Made by a program: the position numbers and the translations under genes
NCBI RefSeq assembly: GCF_001949145.1
Contig: NW_019091730.1
Location: forward strand, 32,161 to 96,160
DNA: 64,000 bases
Direction of reading: 5' to 3'
Source: Acanthaster planci
Lineage: Eukaryota; Echinodermata; Asteroidea; Valvatida; Acanthasteridae
Shown here: positions 12,625 through 25,443 of the stretch, in pieces
Layout: each line of letters starts with the position of its first letter
How positions within the stretch are numbered: position 1 is the first letter of the stretch
The notes under the pieces: model-generated
The model's input: only the letters and a program-made list of their open reading frames with translations
Told to the model about the DNA's origin: nothing
The model's database searches: none

Positions 12625-15600
12625 ATGTGGAGTTCCTACCGAAAGTGTACGGGCTGCACGGGCGTCTGCAATGTCATCCTCGGGTTGACGCTCGTCTTGC
12701 TGTGGGCCTCCTGCTACCGCTGGTGCCTGAGCCGGCTGGACGCGAGCAACGACCTGGCAGCGCCGCTCTGGCTTGGAATCCTAGTGAGTGATACTTAGTG
12801 ATATTCTGCCAAAGCTCGATGCGCGAAGGCAGCACCATCGGCGGCATAGGCCTACTATCTCTTCACAGTAAACTAAAGCGAACTATGGCAAACGCTGAAC
12901 GGAAATTTTGCCGAATGAAAACGGTTGGTCAGACTTCGGTCAGAGCAGTTTCAGATCATCATTGATACGAAAGATGGAAATTAACCAAATCAGTCTAACC
13001 CACTCTTTATTTAATAAATCTGAGCAAATGTATGACATATGGTAGGTACGCAAATTAGCATGTAGCTTTTCATCAGGCGGCTCTGATCATGATAATTATT
13101 AATGCCTTTCTGGCAAAGAGCTGAGGATTTCACAAAAGCACCCTAGCCACTGTAGCTCGCAAGCAAGAAACCTGTAGAGAGGAGACAAAGTGGAGTAGTT
13201 ACAGTTTTAGAAAGTGGGAAGAAAACCCAAGACAAATGTCCTGGTTAAAACCAGCAAAATCAGGAACAAACTGAAAACCTAATTCAGCTGTGGACCGAGC
13301 TGGGAATCGAACCTGGACCGTACAGGTGAAAGGTGAGGAAAGGTAAGGAAAGAACCACTGCGCCAACTCGACTCCGCCCCGAATGTTTGGTTTTCCTTCT
13401 CGACGGGGAAGCGTCAGACTGGTATAATGTCCGATTTTTGTCTCTTTGTGGTCTCTATGACTCTCCGTCGTTTGAACACGATGAAAGAACGAAAAGTAGA
13501 AACATGAGGAAAAGTTGATTTGGTTTCTTGAGCATGATGCTGAATTTGAAAAAAAAAGGTCAAATACACTTTCGAGATATCACTCTGGGCTCGAAAATAG
13601 GCCATCCTGTCTCGTGCCACTGAGCACAAGATCTCAGTCGCTTTGGATTTTGTCTATCGTCTGGGCGTGATTACATTGTAAATTGTATGTTTTTTTCCCG
13701 AACAATATTTTGCTGTCTCTGTGTTATCACTTATTTCTTCCATAAATACATTGTGTAACAGAGCGTCGTGGTCGGTGCTTTCGGCCTGGTGGCCTCCTGT
13801 TTGTACTGGAAACGAAAATATGTAAGTACAAACGTTCACTTTGCATGGTTCCTGGTCCTTTGTGGTCTTTCACGCATCACGGGTTCTTCCATACTCACGC
13901 TGCGTACTGTAAATTGAACCCCGTTTTGAGTGACTCGCGAACACCCGGGTTGCCAATTACTAAACTTAAACACCCAAGTGCAGGCAGACTGCAGTTGACA
14001 GGTTGCCAATGAGGAATCAAACCACTGAATGAAATGAAGAGATAATGTTGACCTAACAATCAAGATTTAAATCCCGTTACATGGATTGGCCAATATACGC
14101 ATTCAAAGGCTATGTATGACTTTTTTGAATAATTTATTTGGCCTTATTGCTTCTTCACTAGTGCACTGAATGAGTGCTTTCAACTGAACCCACAAATAAG
14201 CAGCGTTTGGCCGCGCCGGGTTGATGCCTAAGTCCGCCATCTTTATTCCTGACATTCCTCATCCTCTTCGCGTGCATGGCACTCATTCAAGGCCTTGTCC
14301 CGTTGAAAGAAATGTAAAATCAGCTCGTTTGAGGGTTAAATAACCTGCAAGCCGTCGTGACAGGGGTTTCTCAAACAAAAATTAAAAAAATTGTTCCGTC
14401 CTTATCTTTCAGGTTTTCCATTTCTGTTCCATTTTTTTGACGGGCTAGACAATTCTTTTAAATATTCACACCAAAACAAAACTCCAAAAAGCGATATAGT
14501 TCTTACACCCGAGTGCAGCCATTAAGAAAAGAATTCGGGTGCGTGATGTGCCACTCCCAGCAAGTGAAAGTGAACACCAAGGCCGTTTTCCAATACTCAA
14601 CTTCGGCTCCGTCTCAGGCTTCAACTGCTTTTTTTTTACTAGCTGACTTTGAAGCTGTAAGCGCAGTAATCAGTCTAATAGTGCCACAGAACATCAAATA
14701 AGATGCAAGAGAGCCAGAAATTACAGTAAACCAATTTAATTTAAACGCTTCAGGCCCACAATCGGGGATTGGTTTTGGGAACGAACCCTGAGACGGAGAC
14801 GAAGTTGATTATTAGAAAAGGGCCTCAGTATTCGGTCTCCCGTCCTCGTGTTTAAACAGCACAAGTACAAAGCTTCTGATTACAGCCTCATAGAGGTCCA
14901 AATTCCACCCAACCTCTCACCGTGTGTTCATCACATGACAGGAGACGCTGCTCTGCACTCTGACGGTACCCGCGGCTCTCTGCAGCGGGGCGGGCCTTGT
15001 CCTCTCCGTCCACGCTGCTTTCCGGGAGTACCTGCTATATGAGTCCATGGGGCGCCCTCTGGAGAGCCTCACCGAAGCCCTGCTGGGCGTGGTACTCTTC
15101 GGCGTCATGGCCGCCCTTAGCTTCGCCCTGTTCCTGCTGACTGTCACGTGGGGTTGTACCTGCTTCTTCAAGCGAGTGCAGGGAAAGGTGAGTCAAAAAA
15201 TCTCTTTTTTGTGAAACTCAGATGATATTCTCAAGTTAAATAGGTCGCTTAACCAGATGTGTCCACATATGACAAGTTTTCCATTGCAGTATTGAAAAGA
15301 GCTTTATTGCATCGAACTGAAACATCACGTTTCAAAAACAGGAGTAAATCAAATGATGGTCCGACACCGCGTCTTTGTTTCCGTAAGAAAGAAGAGGAAA
15401 TCTCGCTGTTTTGCCCTGCATCACGGGGCTTTAAGGTGGTGGCTTGGGATGTGAAACTGCTCAAATATCGGTCATTTCATTCAGCAACGCGACAATAATT
15501 GAGTTATTAAAACCTGACCTAATCTGGTTTGATCTTTGTTTCTCGCAGAGGCGGACAGACGAAGACTACGATATCGACGACGTGGATGCAATGATCTGGG

Positions 15601-15953
15601 CCTACCAGACGGCGGTGAGCTCTCCTCAGTCATCCACCGACCCGCGCCGTGTCGGCCCCCGCCGCTTCTACTCCACCAGCTCCAACCTGATCAGCGAGAA
15701 CGAGTCAGAGGCCCGGCCGGCCGCCTCCGACAACGCATCCAATAACACGACCGGGCGCGGGCCGCGAGAGTCCCCAGGGACCGACCCGGGCAAGGAAGAG
15801 GGGGAGGGCGTCGACGCCGCTGCTGCCGCCAGCTCGTCATCCCCCAGGCTCTCCCCGGCCGGTCCGCGATTCGCTTCGGTCACGGCAGCCGAGCTGCGCT
15901 GGTGGGAGTATTACACACCGCCCACGGAGAAGAATGGATTCGGTGGTTTCTAG
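12625..15953 (+). CDS. CD20/MS4A-like four-transmembrane protein with long Ser/Ala-rich tail (tetraspan gene 2)
   Basis: Coding exons 12625-12783, 13762-13821, 14942-15187 and 15549-15953 give 289 residues, all phase 0 with GT-AG borders. The 60-nt second exon encodes TM2 and matches the second exon of tetraspan gene 1 in length and in pattern (SVVVGAFG versus SVFAGLFG). Membrane segments fall at about residues 14-36, 51-69, 76-98 and 117-146; residues 156-289 form a polar cytoplasmic tail with acidic (DEDYDIDDVD), proline/serine and alanine-run stretches and a WWEYY motif near the end. The start is the first true ATG of the open frame; the frame is open further upstream but only with non-ATG codons. 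An AATAAA lies about 270 bases after the stop. It is a paralogue of genes 1 and 3; biochemical function is unknown. Confidence 0.82.
13150..13378 (-). mobile_element. tRNA-derived SINE, minus strand, in the first intron of tetraspan gene 2
   Basis: Reverse complement has GGCGCAGTGGTTCTTTCC and the B box GGTTCGATTCC, followed by a body resembling the SINE at 28411. Confidence 0.65.
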
Positions 15954-18697
15954 CTGCTTGCCACACTGCAAAAGTCCTCGGTGCGTTGTAACACCATCCT
16001 CCCTCCGTTGATTTGAGTAAATCCGCAACTCAGAAACAGAGTTATTGGTGTTTGCTGTATTCCAATTTTATTGCAGTGCAGGAATTTGCTTGTTTTTTAT
16101 TCGATATTAGAATCACATTTAATGTTATTAGAACTGGAGGACGATTGATAAAATCGTTGCTCCCTGGAACTTGATTTTTCAAGCCAGAGTTGGCCTAATT
16201 ATTTATTGTTTCAAAAATACGACAATAAATACAATTTTGGGGGTTCTGGTTCATAATCTAGCACCCTCTTCAAGACTACCCTGTTTGAGAGTGTCTTGCA
16301 TGAAAAACAAGCTTTAACATTAAAATATACCGACAAAATAATAGAAATAAATGTACACATGACTTCATTCAAAATTTAATTAGATAAATAGCATATACGT
16401 TAGCCCCTTCACGCGGAACGCGGTGAAATTTGAGTATAACTAAGGTCAACTGAAATATAAACAGTAACTGATGTATTTCACATGTTGTATTTATAGTAGT
16501 CTATTGGTTTTAAATATGTAAGTCAAGCACGGTCGTCTAGCATCCTATATGATATGACATGATGTTAGGTCATTTCTATTTGAGGAACGAACGGTGACCA
16601 TTTTACTGTGCCGTCAATTTGCTCCATTATATAAATGCATACACTAAATGTCTTAAAAAAAGACCTGGAAAATATGAGAACGACATAACTAACCGTGTTC
16701 TTTGTTGTTCTTTCATCATCCTTCACTGTTTGAAACCTGTTTCTTGTGTGCAAGTGCCTATAACCTGAGCTTCTTTCTCTGCGCATCTTCATGAAGCATT
16801 TTTCCCCCAAGTGCAGTAAATATCGTCGGTTCGGTTGTAGAATGCCATCTTTTGTGGCTCAAGTTCTCTCTCCCGAAGGGTGTTATTCCATACGAGACTC
16901 ATTTCAGAAGTTTTCCAGTTGACTTGAAATCGACTTAACTCTGAGGCTTAATCTGCAGGTCAGATCTCATGCAAAAGGAATTGATGAACAGTCGCAGTGG
17001 AAAGCCTTAAATTTCTTTCCCAGCAGTAGTTTTCTTCAATGGCTTTTGACGACGAGAGACTCGATGGCTGTTGAAAGATTCCATTTCACCCTCGCGTTGT
17101 GTAAATATGCATATACATCTGCTATAAATGTCATCCGGCATTGTTAACCAAACAAAGGTCTCGTTTGTAACCTATACGTACTGCGTTACGTAGAAATAGG
17201 CCTACTCACCTCACTCATTCACTCGACTTTCAAACGCAGGAATCAGCTATACGTGGGACCCCCATGCCTTGAAATCCTCTAACTTGTCGAGACCATATAT
17301 GAGATTGTTATTCTTTACTCTGGCAATTCAGATTGCAAAGTTCAAGTCGAACAACAACTTGACACGACGGTCAGAATACAAAAGAGTACCGTGACTAGTG
17401 ATCTACCCCCGAAATGAGCGCACCACAAGGGTGAAGTGGCACACCACAAGGGTGAAATGGGGGGGGGCTGGGGTACTCGATTTCAGAGCCAAAAAAAGAA
17501 AGCTCCACAGAGTTCTTGTTCGACATGTATGTACACAATTGGACAACCATTCTTTTCCCAGCTCGAAAAGGCATACAATTTCTGCCCAGTCTTGACCACG
17601 GTTTTCAAGAGTGCAGAGACTATTACACAAAGTAGATGGTGCCGCATTCCACTTAAAGTGACCATGCACAAACTGACCCGTCTTTCGTAAGACATGTACT
17701 TTACAACCCCGTTCATCGAGCAATGACCAGACTCGCTCACCACCGACTGCAAGTGGGGTGGGCGGAGAAAAGCTACGTCGGGGGGAGTGCTTTCTTGATA
17801 CTTACTTTGTTGTACAACTTTCCGATGGGGCGACTTGGGCGCGTTTTATGGAGGGGGGCGTTAGCCTGGCACACCTCTTGTAGCTGGGGGGGGGGCAGAC
17901 ATCAAACCATGGCGGCTGTTAAATGCGTCATCGTTGTGGGATGCAAAGTGCACACCGCGTTCACATTGCTTGCCATTTTCGCCTGTTTACCGATTTCCAT
18001 AACAAAAAGAGAAAAACTCCCCTCCTGATTAATCCGATCCATTCAGTGAGAGTTCACACAGTTCAACTGCCGATTATGTACATGTACTGCTCGTGGCTTT
18101 TCGTACATCGGCGTACACACTCCATTGTTCTGAATAGTCAATAACTAACCGGACGGCTGTTTCGGATTTCAATTTATAAAAGCACCGGGCGTCCGTAGTA
18201 AGATGCTACGGTCCTCACATCCAACCGACCCTTACGTCTCTTACTCCGTCCCCGACCGTCCTTCCGACCGTCAGGTAAGAAATAATAAAAATATAAGACT
18301 TTAGGCAAGTTATAAGAGAAGTGGTTACTCTTCCTGTTTTTCCATTGTATACGTAGCACATCAAATCACCATTGTTTTACTTTTAAAGCTGTCAACATGT
18401 GAAGCTTTCAACACATACAGAATCGGAACTAGAATGAATTTTGAGGGGGTCATAAAGTCAGTAATAAATGTGACTGAGGATTTTGGATTGGGTTTCGTCA
18501 GCTCTGAGTGTACGCAAAATCTGTGGGCTCTCTTTGCACTTTTGGGGGTAAAAAGGTAAACATTTCCATCATTGCCCCCTTTATTGAGGGGAGGCACGGC
18601 CCGTGCATTTGCTGTCATCCAGAATCCACCTGTAGAGCACGGCACGACTCCACATCTTCATCAAACAGTCGTACACAACAACATCAGTTCGTCCACA
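15954..18697. other. Spacer between tetraspan genes 2 and 3
   Basis: 3' UTR of gene 2 to about 16.25 kb, then AT-rich DNA without recognisable repeats or exons up to the small candidate exons at 18698 and 18932. Confidence 0.5.
16224..16229 (+). promoter_or_regulatory. Polyadenylation signal of tetraspan gene 2
   Basis: AATAAA about 270 bases after the stop of tetraspan gene 2, in an AT-rich stretch. It is a plausible 3' end, judged by position only. Confidence 0.45.
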
Positions 18698-19900
18698 ATG
18701 GGCGGGCTATTCAGAAGCACTCAGTCGCATCCGTTCTACGTAAGTGAACAGAAGTCAAAGCAATATTGGGGTTAACACGGTACACTCCCAAAAATTGCTT
18801 TCACATACATTGCATGGCACTTTCCATAGTGGAGAGTAATTTCGGTTAGTGTATGCAAAGAGCTCTTTTTTATCGGCAGATGTTTTCGGCTTCTGGGAGA
18901 ATTTTTGAAGCTCCAATTTTTACATGAATAGCCTGTAGACGTGGACCGGGACTTTGACGTTGATATATTTGAAAGAACCGGATCTGACAGGTACGAAACA
19001 GTGTGTTTCTTTTCATGTCGAATGAGAAATCATTCAAGTTTCATATCGTAGAGGCGACGCCATTTTGTATTACAGTAACAGTGTGTTAGTAACTGTGATG
19101 TACACCAATATATAAGATTTGATTGACTACACCTGTGCCAATGTTGGGACATTGGTTTGATTCTGTAACCAAACTTATCTCCGTGTCCTTTGTTGAAATT
19201 TTGAAAAATAATTTGCCAAGTGTTTCCTTTGCGACACTTTTTTTAAAAATTTGCAAACACGTTTTGCGTTTGTCTGCTTTACTTTAAATTATGTTAATCC
19301 AAATTGCTTGTTTGATGTCACTCGAGTTTTATATTCGAGTTAAGCCTAGAATCTTTCCAGCGAAGGGAACGTTTGTGGAAGATGGGGGCCAGTAATTTTT
19401 CCATACAGTGACTTAATAGCCATCAGAAAGCAAAACCATGTCCAGTAAAGTTCAGTTTAGGAGGGAAAATACCAAGTGGTTTACAAAGAAAACATTTAGC
19501 ATTTTCAGACCAGTCTCATAGGGTATGTGCACAGGTTGTCAAGTGGCGTCCGTATACGGAACTCTCTCCCCAACGGGACCAAACTTGACCCAACCCAATC
19601 TAAACTAACCCAATCCAACAAATCCAGCCCAGCCAGACCCAACCAGACACAACCCTACCCAACTCAACCAGCCCAACTCAACCTAACCCAAAACCTCACT
19701 CACCACATCCCATCCATTTAACTACCCAACCCCACCCCTTCATATAAAAAAATCGCACAATAGAAACACCAATGTATTGTTCCCGCCATAATGATTTTCT
19801 TAACAGCACCGAGTTAAACTTCATCGTCCAAGTCCCAAACAACCCGGCGACACCATGTGCCTTCCGGACAAGTACGGTCGACCGAGTCCCCTATGCCTGA
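18698..19900 (+). CDS. Possible upstream ORF overlapping the start of tetraspan gene 3
   Basis: Two small segments have good splice borders: 18698-18739 (ATG, ending at TAC|GTAAGT) and 18932-18990 (after TACATGAATAG, ending ACAG|GTACGA). Joined to the 19807 acceptor of tetraspan gene 3 they read as one 64-codon frame ending at TGA 19898-19900. That frame is different from the tetraspan frame and overlaps its ATG. It could be a regulatory upstream ORF, a separate short protein, or a chance arrangement. Phases fit exactly, which is why it is listed; there is no homology support. Confidence 0.35.
19576..19735. repeat. CCAAC/CCCAACC-rich low-complexity tract
   Basis: Imperfect repeats of ACCCAA, CCAACC and CCCAACTCAACC on one strand, just upstream of the first coding exon of tetraspan gene 3. 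Cytosine-rich with very few guanines. Confidence 0.75.
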
Positions 19901-22900
19901 TCCCCCTGGCATTGCTGTGCATGATCCTCGGTGGTGGCCTAGTCGGGTCGTGGGTTGCCTGCTACTACAGGTGCGAGGATGGAACCAATGTCGACTACAA
20001 CTACTACGCCGCCGTGTGGACTGGTGGACTCGTGAGTTTTCACATGAAAGTTTCCTGAAAGACTGATGTTGCTTGTGATTATGTTTGGTGTCAAGGGGAG
20101 GGGGGCGAAATTTCAAAGCATCCCCCCCAGTCACCCTGAATCACAAAAGTGCCTGTCGTTAACCAAAAGACTCAGGGTACGTGTAAAATCACATTGAAGT
20201 GAAATTAAGCCCTGTTAGGGTTAAAAAAGTTCCTCAGTGCGACATCAGTTATTCCGATTTGCCTCGGTTATGAACGCAATTCAAGGATAGAATCCCCATT
20301 TATCATGTTTGATTACAGACAGTATTGGTGAAATCACATTTTTAAGAAGGAAGCTAGATTCTGTACAATTGTTTGGCGTTTTGTCTTCGTAATTATAAAC
20401 GCCAAGTGAGGGTCTTTGGTTTTGTGCAATAATGCCGCCATCCTGATGAGAATTAACATTTTGTTGGTGGAAATATTTATGTCCATAGTTTTGTTGATGT
20501 CCATTGTCGAAGGGGTTTTCTATGCCTGCAATAAAAGTGGTTCTGGTAACTAGTCGCTCGTTACTGGATAGGCCAGCTCTTGGTGAACTCTTCCAATTAG
20601 GACTAGATACATGTATTTGTGTAAAGTCACCTTTATTTAACTTAAATCTTGATATTTGTCTCTCCCTACCCCCAAAGGCCGTCTTCAGTGGACTGTTGCA
20701 GCTGTTTCTCGCATGCTTCTGGAACAAAATCTTGGTAAGATGAATGATTGAAGTTGTATAGCTGATTATAGCTTTGCAACATTTCACAGCTGGGTTATGC
20801 GTGCCTGCGAAGAATGACGCCCTCTGTCGTCACAGATTTGCTATACCAAAGAACCAGCTATAATTTCTTTTTAATGGCAGTTCAGTCAAACAAAATTACT
20901 GGTAGTTTTTCTCTAGGGATGGTTTGAAAGGTGAATACATTGACTAAAAATTACAGCAGGTTCCAATTTGTAAAATCTGCTTTTGCATAATCACTCATGT
21001 CTAACAAAGGCCCCAGGTTTCATGATATTGAGCAAGATAATTAAACCAAGCAGTATCGAGCAGGAACCGAGAGTTGGGCAATTTTCCAAGCAACTTATTG
21101 GCTCCTTTGGTGGTTCGCTGGTTCACAAACGGCTATGAAATCCGCACGTAACAGTCGCGTCGCTGCCAACAAAATTAACACTACCTACCGACATCACACT
21201 TTTCTATCGACGAGGGGGTACTTGTACCCAAGACGGATACAATTGAAGCACACGTAAAATAATTCTCACACTTCCTACCCTCAGAAATACTTCCTGGTTG
21301 TCTACAACGTCGTCCTCATTCTGTGCTGCCTGCTCAGCGCTGCTCTGTACGGCTACCGCACCTACCTGGAGAACGAGGCCACTCCCCCAGGCGCAGCGTC
21401 CCCCTCGGTGGGAGTGATCCTGTCCGCTCTACAGGCCGCGCTGGCGGTGTTTATCCTCATCTTCGTCATGGTGTGGAATTGCATCATAGGTTGCGCCAGC
21501 CTGGACGCAGAAACGGTAAGCCCAAAAGATTCACTAAAACGACCCCCGGAATTTCCTGAGGAACGTTCCTCAACCCCCCTCCCCCTCGCCCCGCCCCCTT
21601 CCATAAGGCCTGTTTGTTTCATGCAGACCCAGATTGAGGTCAGTTATGCCATTGGCTCACTAACACCAGAGCCCGCCGAATGGATAGAGCAAACCAGGTA
21701 ATGGGATCCCTGATCGACATCCAGATCTATGTGAAACAAACAGGCCCTCAGAATCAACCCTGTTACGATGCACGAGACTTTTTCTCGTCAGATTGAGGTG
21801 GACGTATAGAGGCTGTGCATTAATTTATCCGGTAACACCTTTTGTTGTACAGTAATATACAAGAATATATCTCTCACACAACAAACGCAGTAACCTTAAA
21901 GATGGCTACCTGGCACAAGCCTCTACTCACGGACGTATATAAAAAAAACCTGGACTTGCAACGCCTTTGTATGAAAAAGAAGCCAACCAGCGGCCATTTT
22001 ACCGAGCCGAATACAAAGGCGTGGGTTTAAGTTGGCTCCCTACTATTGACGTCAGGAAGAACAAAGGCGGGCATTACCAGGAAAGCTTTGTATTCGGCTC
22101 AGTAAAATGGCTGCGAGTGGATTCAATGACTCTATAAGCTGATTAAGGGCATTGCGAGTCCAGATTTTATTATACACGTCCGTGCCTCTACTGCGCAAAA
22201 AACACACACAAAAAAACATTAATTCTGTGATGATTGGAGGCCATAAGATACCTTGGCTTTGCAAATCAAAAGTGAACCACGCCATGTTAGCATTTCATCA
22301 AAGCAACATTTCATCAGCATGTTGATTGACACCTTTTGTTAATACATAGTGTGTGCATGAAATACGAATGGAGAGCTTGTTTGACGTCATTCAACTGGTC
22401 TAGCATAAGCTAACTTTGGGTAACTAAATTCCTTTTCTGCCCCCCCCCCCGCCTCCACATTTCAGGGAGATTACTACGATGACCGTAGAGCCCGCACAAA
22501 ATCACGTGATAGGAAGCGACCCCAACAAATCCGTGGGCCGTACGAAGATGATTTCTTCAATCGCGAGCCGGCTATCTACAGTGCTCAGAGCCACTACCAG
22601 GAGCGCCCCCAAGAGGTCAGCTACGGCCAGATGGACCGCACCAACACAGGAACCAGTGGATACATCATCCCCAGGGCGTCTGTGCGCGGCGCCCTGCCGG
22701 AGAACGGCTACCACAGCAACGGCGGCACCATGGTGGTGGACGGAAGGGAGCAACTCCGGGCTGGCTGGGGGGAACGCGAGGAGCCCCGGAGCTTCTACAC
22801 TGGCTCCGGCCGCTACGACCAGCGGAGCTCCACCGCCCCCCGCAAAACTGGTCACGCCCTGCAAAACGGCGGCACGTTTCCCAACGGCACCGGCGGGGGC

Positions 22901-23023
22901 CGGGTTCGAGATCTGGGCTCCCGAGCCGGGGAGTTGACCAGTAACCGGTACGGGCGAGGCGTCAGTCTGATGCAAATGCACGGAGTGGCTTCGACCTCTA
23001 ACATCACCGAGGGGTACTATTAG
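19855..23023 (+). CDS. CD20/MS4A-like four-transmembrane protein with Tyr/Gly/Arg-rich tail (tetraspan gene 3)
   Basis: Coding exons 19855-20031, 20678-20734, 21285-21515 and 22466-23023 give 340 residues; all junctions are GT-AG, phase 0. The first exon opens at an acceptor at 19806, so 48 nt of it are 5' UTR and a further upstream exon exists. Membrane segments are at about residues 15-36, 60-76, 80-101 and 119-147. V-W-T-G-G-L before the 57-nt TM2 exon matches the W-S-G-G-L of gene 1 and L-W-L-G-I-L of gene 2. Residues 156-340 form a long cytoplasmic tail that starts basic (RKRPQQ) and is then rich in Tyr, Gly and Arg, with Tyr-containing patches (GPYEDD, AIYSA, VSYGQ) that could be phosphorylation or sorting motifs. 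The tail differs almost completely from that of gene 2, so the cytoplasmic side has diverged fastest. Function unknown. Confidence 0.82.
21085..21236 (+). repeat. 180-bp interspersed repeat copy
   Basis: CTCCTTTGGTGGTTCGCTGG to GAGGGGGTACTTGTACCC, in the second intron of tetraspan gene 3, ending about 50 bases before the third exon. Confidence 0.6.
21927..22186. repeat. Foldback element in the third intron of tetraspan gene 3
   Basis: Arms pair CACGGACGTATATAAAA with TTTTATTATACACGTCCGTG, and CCATTTTACCGAGCCGAATA with TATTCGGCTCAGTAAAATGG; about 60 bases of loop. No coding capacity. Confidence 0.65.
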
Positions 23024-24914
23024 CCCCTGTCCCACTATAAACCTCAGTATTTATCTTTGGGGGTTCCATCTTCAATACACAAATGAACCTTAAATTAACC
23101 ATTCCTGAGATTCATCATACGTCGAACTGATTATAGGCCTACACTGCCTGATGTAAAGAAAGTTAGCAGATGGTCAAGGGTAATTTTTTTAGGGATGTTA
23201 TTTGCACTTATTTACTTTGGTTTCTTAATTTTTTTTTTGTGTGAAAGACTTGCCGGGAAAAGAGCCCTTTATGCCAACGTCAAAAAATACCGACCACTGT
23301 TACAAATACCTGTATCCAAGTCAAACAATTTTAGAATGCGACGGAAGGCCTTCTAAATGGACATCCGTTAATCCTCAGTTTACCGTAGATTAAAATTTGA
23401 CATCGTAAATGTCCTGGATTGTATTGATTATGTAGTGTGATTTGATTGTACAGTCAGTCTTTGATTAAGGATTCAACTTTTAATTTTTAAATTGCATTTT
23501 ATTCAAACGTACAAGCTATACAGTACTTTATTTAGTAGTGGAATAACATACTTTCATCTATATTGATATATTGCCATATGCAGAAAACGAAATTCAAGTT
23601 TGAAAATTCGATAATGGAAAGTGAAAACCATATATATATACAGAATGAACTGAAAAATCTGGTGAGGTTTAAAATGACATCAGTGAGTTAAAGATTGTTG
23701 ATTTCGTGCAGCTAATGTTTTTTCTACGCCTTTGGCGAAGCACGAGCCTGTTGGAACTGGCTGCAGCGACATCAATAGTCTAGTAAATAATTTCTAGCCG
23801 CAGCCACATGCTTCGGGCACGGTCCAAGCAAAAAATACGGCATTTTGAATTTATGTACGGAGCCGAAAATCAGCTGGGAACCAGTCAACAGATGCATACA
23901 CACGACATTAAAGTTGGTGACCAGCTTTTCTAAGCAGAAAATCTTCCGTGTTTGGACAAAGATAAAAGAAGCACACAAGGTTATGATGAGAATGACTCCA
24001 CATACCTTTATTCTTCGAGATAAATTGGCGTACTGAAATAATTCAGAAATAGCTAAAAATGATTATTCCCAGTGTCCTGGAATAACTGTAACTCAACTCA
24101 TTTCGTTAATTTGTGTATGACTTTATAAGCACTCCAAAGGAGTGGTAACCGAATTCTAAATGTAAACTACTCTTGTGATTTCTATAGCCTGTCTTGGGCA
24201 AATTTTTACTCAGTATTTGAAATTGTATGTTATATTTTCCAATCATTATGCTATGTAAACCATTACTCCCGTGTTTTACTCCTTATATTTTCGTATTTAT
24301 AACTTGTGTTTTTTAATCGTCCACATTATCAGATTTGGATGGAATGCATGTTGTGGAAATGGACACATTGAGGTGTCTTTATATTTGAAAAGGAAAGCCA
24401 TTTTGCCGTCTGCAATGGATGGGAAAATAACGCGGCTTCTGTGCCGTGTTTGAGTGCGATGTTTCCTGAATAGGCTGTGTACGTGTAGCAATTATTTTAT
24501 CCTTTTATGCATGGTCAAATGTTTTCGAAGGCCTTGTTAGCCTTGTAAACAAGTAACACTTTCGATGTTTGGTGAGAGAAAAAGTGCTTCTGGTTGTGTT
24601 TTGCCTGTCGCTGAAATTATCTCGGTTATTTATTTTGGCTTGTTGGAATACACGTAGCCTACACACGCAAAAATAAGTGGGATGTTACATCATTAGCGAT
24701 GTTGACTTGGCGAACACTTTGGTTTCGACATAATCCTGATTACTTCAGCAATGTATTCGCAAATTTTGTGTATAGATATGAAAGGAAAGGAAAACTGAGG
24801 AAAGGAAGGTTAAAATGTTGTCATTGTTTAACATAACAGAAGACCAACAATGCATTTGTTTATAGATATTATTTGTGTGTCTGTATGGTATTTTTTAAAA
24901 TGGTATTTTTATAG

Positions 24915-24920
24915 AATAAA
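24915..24920 (+). promoter_or_regulatory. Candidate distal polyadenylation signal after tetraspan gene 3
   Basis: AATAAA about 1.9 kb after the tetraspan gene 3 stop. The intervening AT-rich DNA has no convincing exon, so a long 3' UTR is possible but unproven. Confidence 0.25.
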
Positions 24921-25318
24921 GTTAAGTACTCGAAGATATGATCACGTATGGATCTGAGAAGGCTTTTATTGCGAGATTTCAATCAATACGTGCGGGATTT
25001 TTATTCCAAACCTTAGAACATCGGTAACATAGAATGTATGTACGAACTTCCGTTGTGGCATTTAGTCCCACGTAATTTATTGCAGCGCTGACTGAACTGA
25101 ACGCTGGCAATCTGTATTGTCAAAGCTGAGAATACACTCTCGATTGAAGAGCTTTGAAAAGTACAATCGAGGGGTCTTGTCCCTGCTCGCTTTCCGGTCG
25201 TTGCGCCCTGGGCCGCAAATTGTCACGAATACCAACAAGAAATTTACATTTTTGTCGAGGGGAATGAGGCGTCTCGGCTGATAACTGTGGGGAGACGCTC
25301 GTTCAACAAGCAACTGAA

Positions 25319-25443
25319 GCAAGATATGGGACGGAGAGAACCCCCGCCTTTGTACAGACTTCTGGGGGGGGGTGTTAGGTAAGTCTACAGTGTGTATAGG
25401 GATTGGACAGGTAAAGGGGGCACCCTTCCGTCCCATATCTTGC
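25319..25443. repeat. Foldback element, GCAAGATATGGGACGG ends (copy 2)
   Basis: A shorter copy (125 bp) of the element at 4120 with both terminal inverted repeats. Its right part recurs at 26563-26645 because of the 1.2-kb duplication. Confidence 0.65.

Noticed and set aside
20281-20787. 168-codon open frame on the minus strand
   Set aside because: Overlaps the 57-nt TM2 exon of tetraspan gene 3 in antisense and the rest is intron with biased, low-complexity residues. No recognisable domain.
22502-23035. 177-codon open frame on the minus strand
   Set aside because: It is the antisense of the tetraspan gene 3 tail exon; GC-rich coding DNA often leaves the opposite strand open. No splice or start context.
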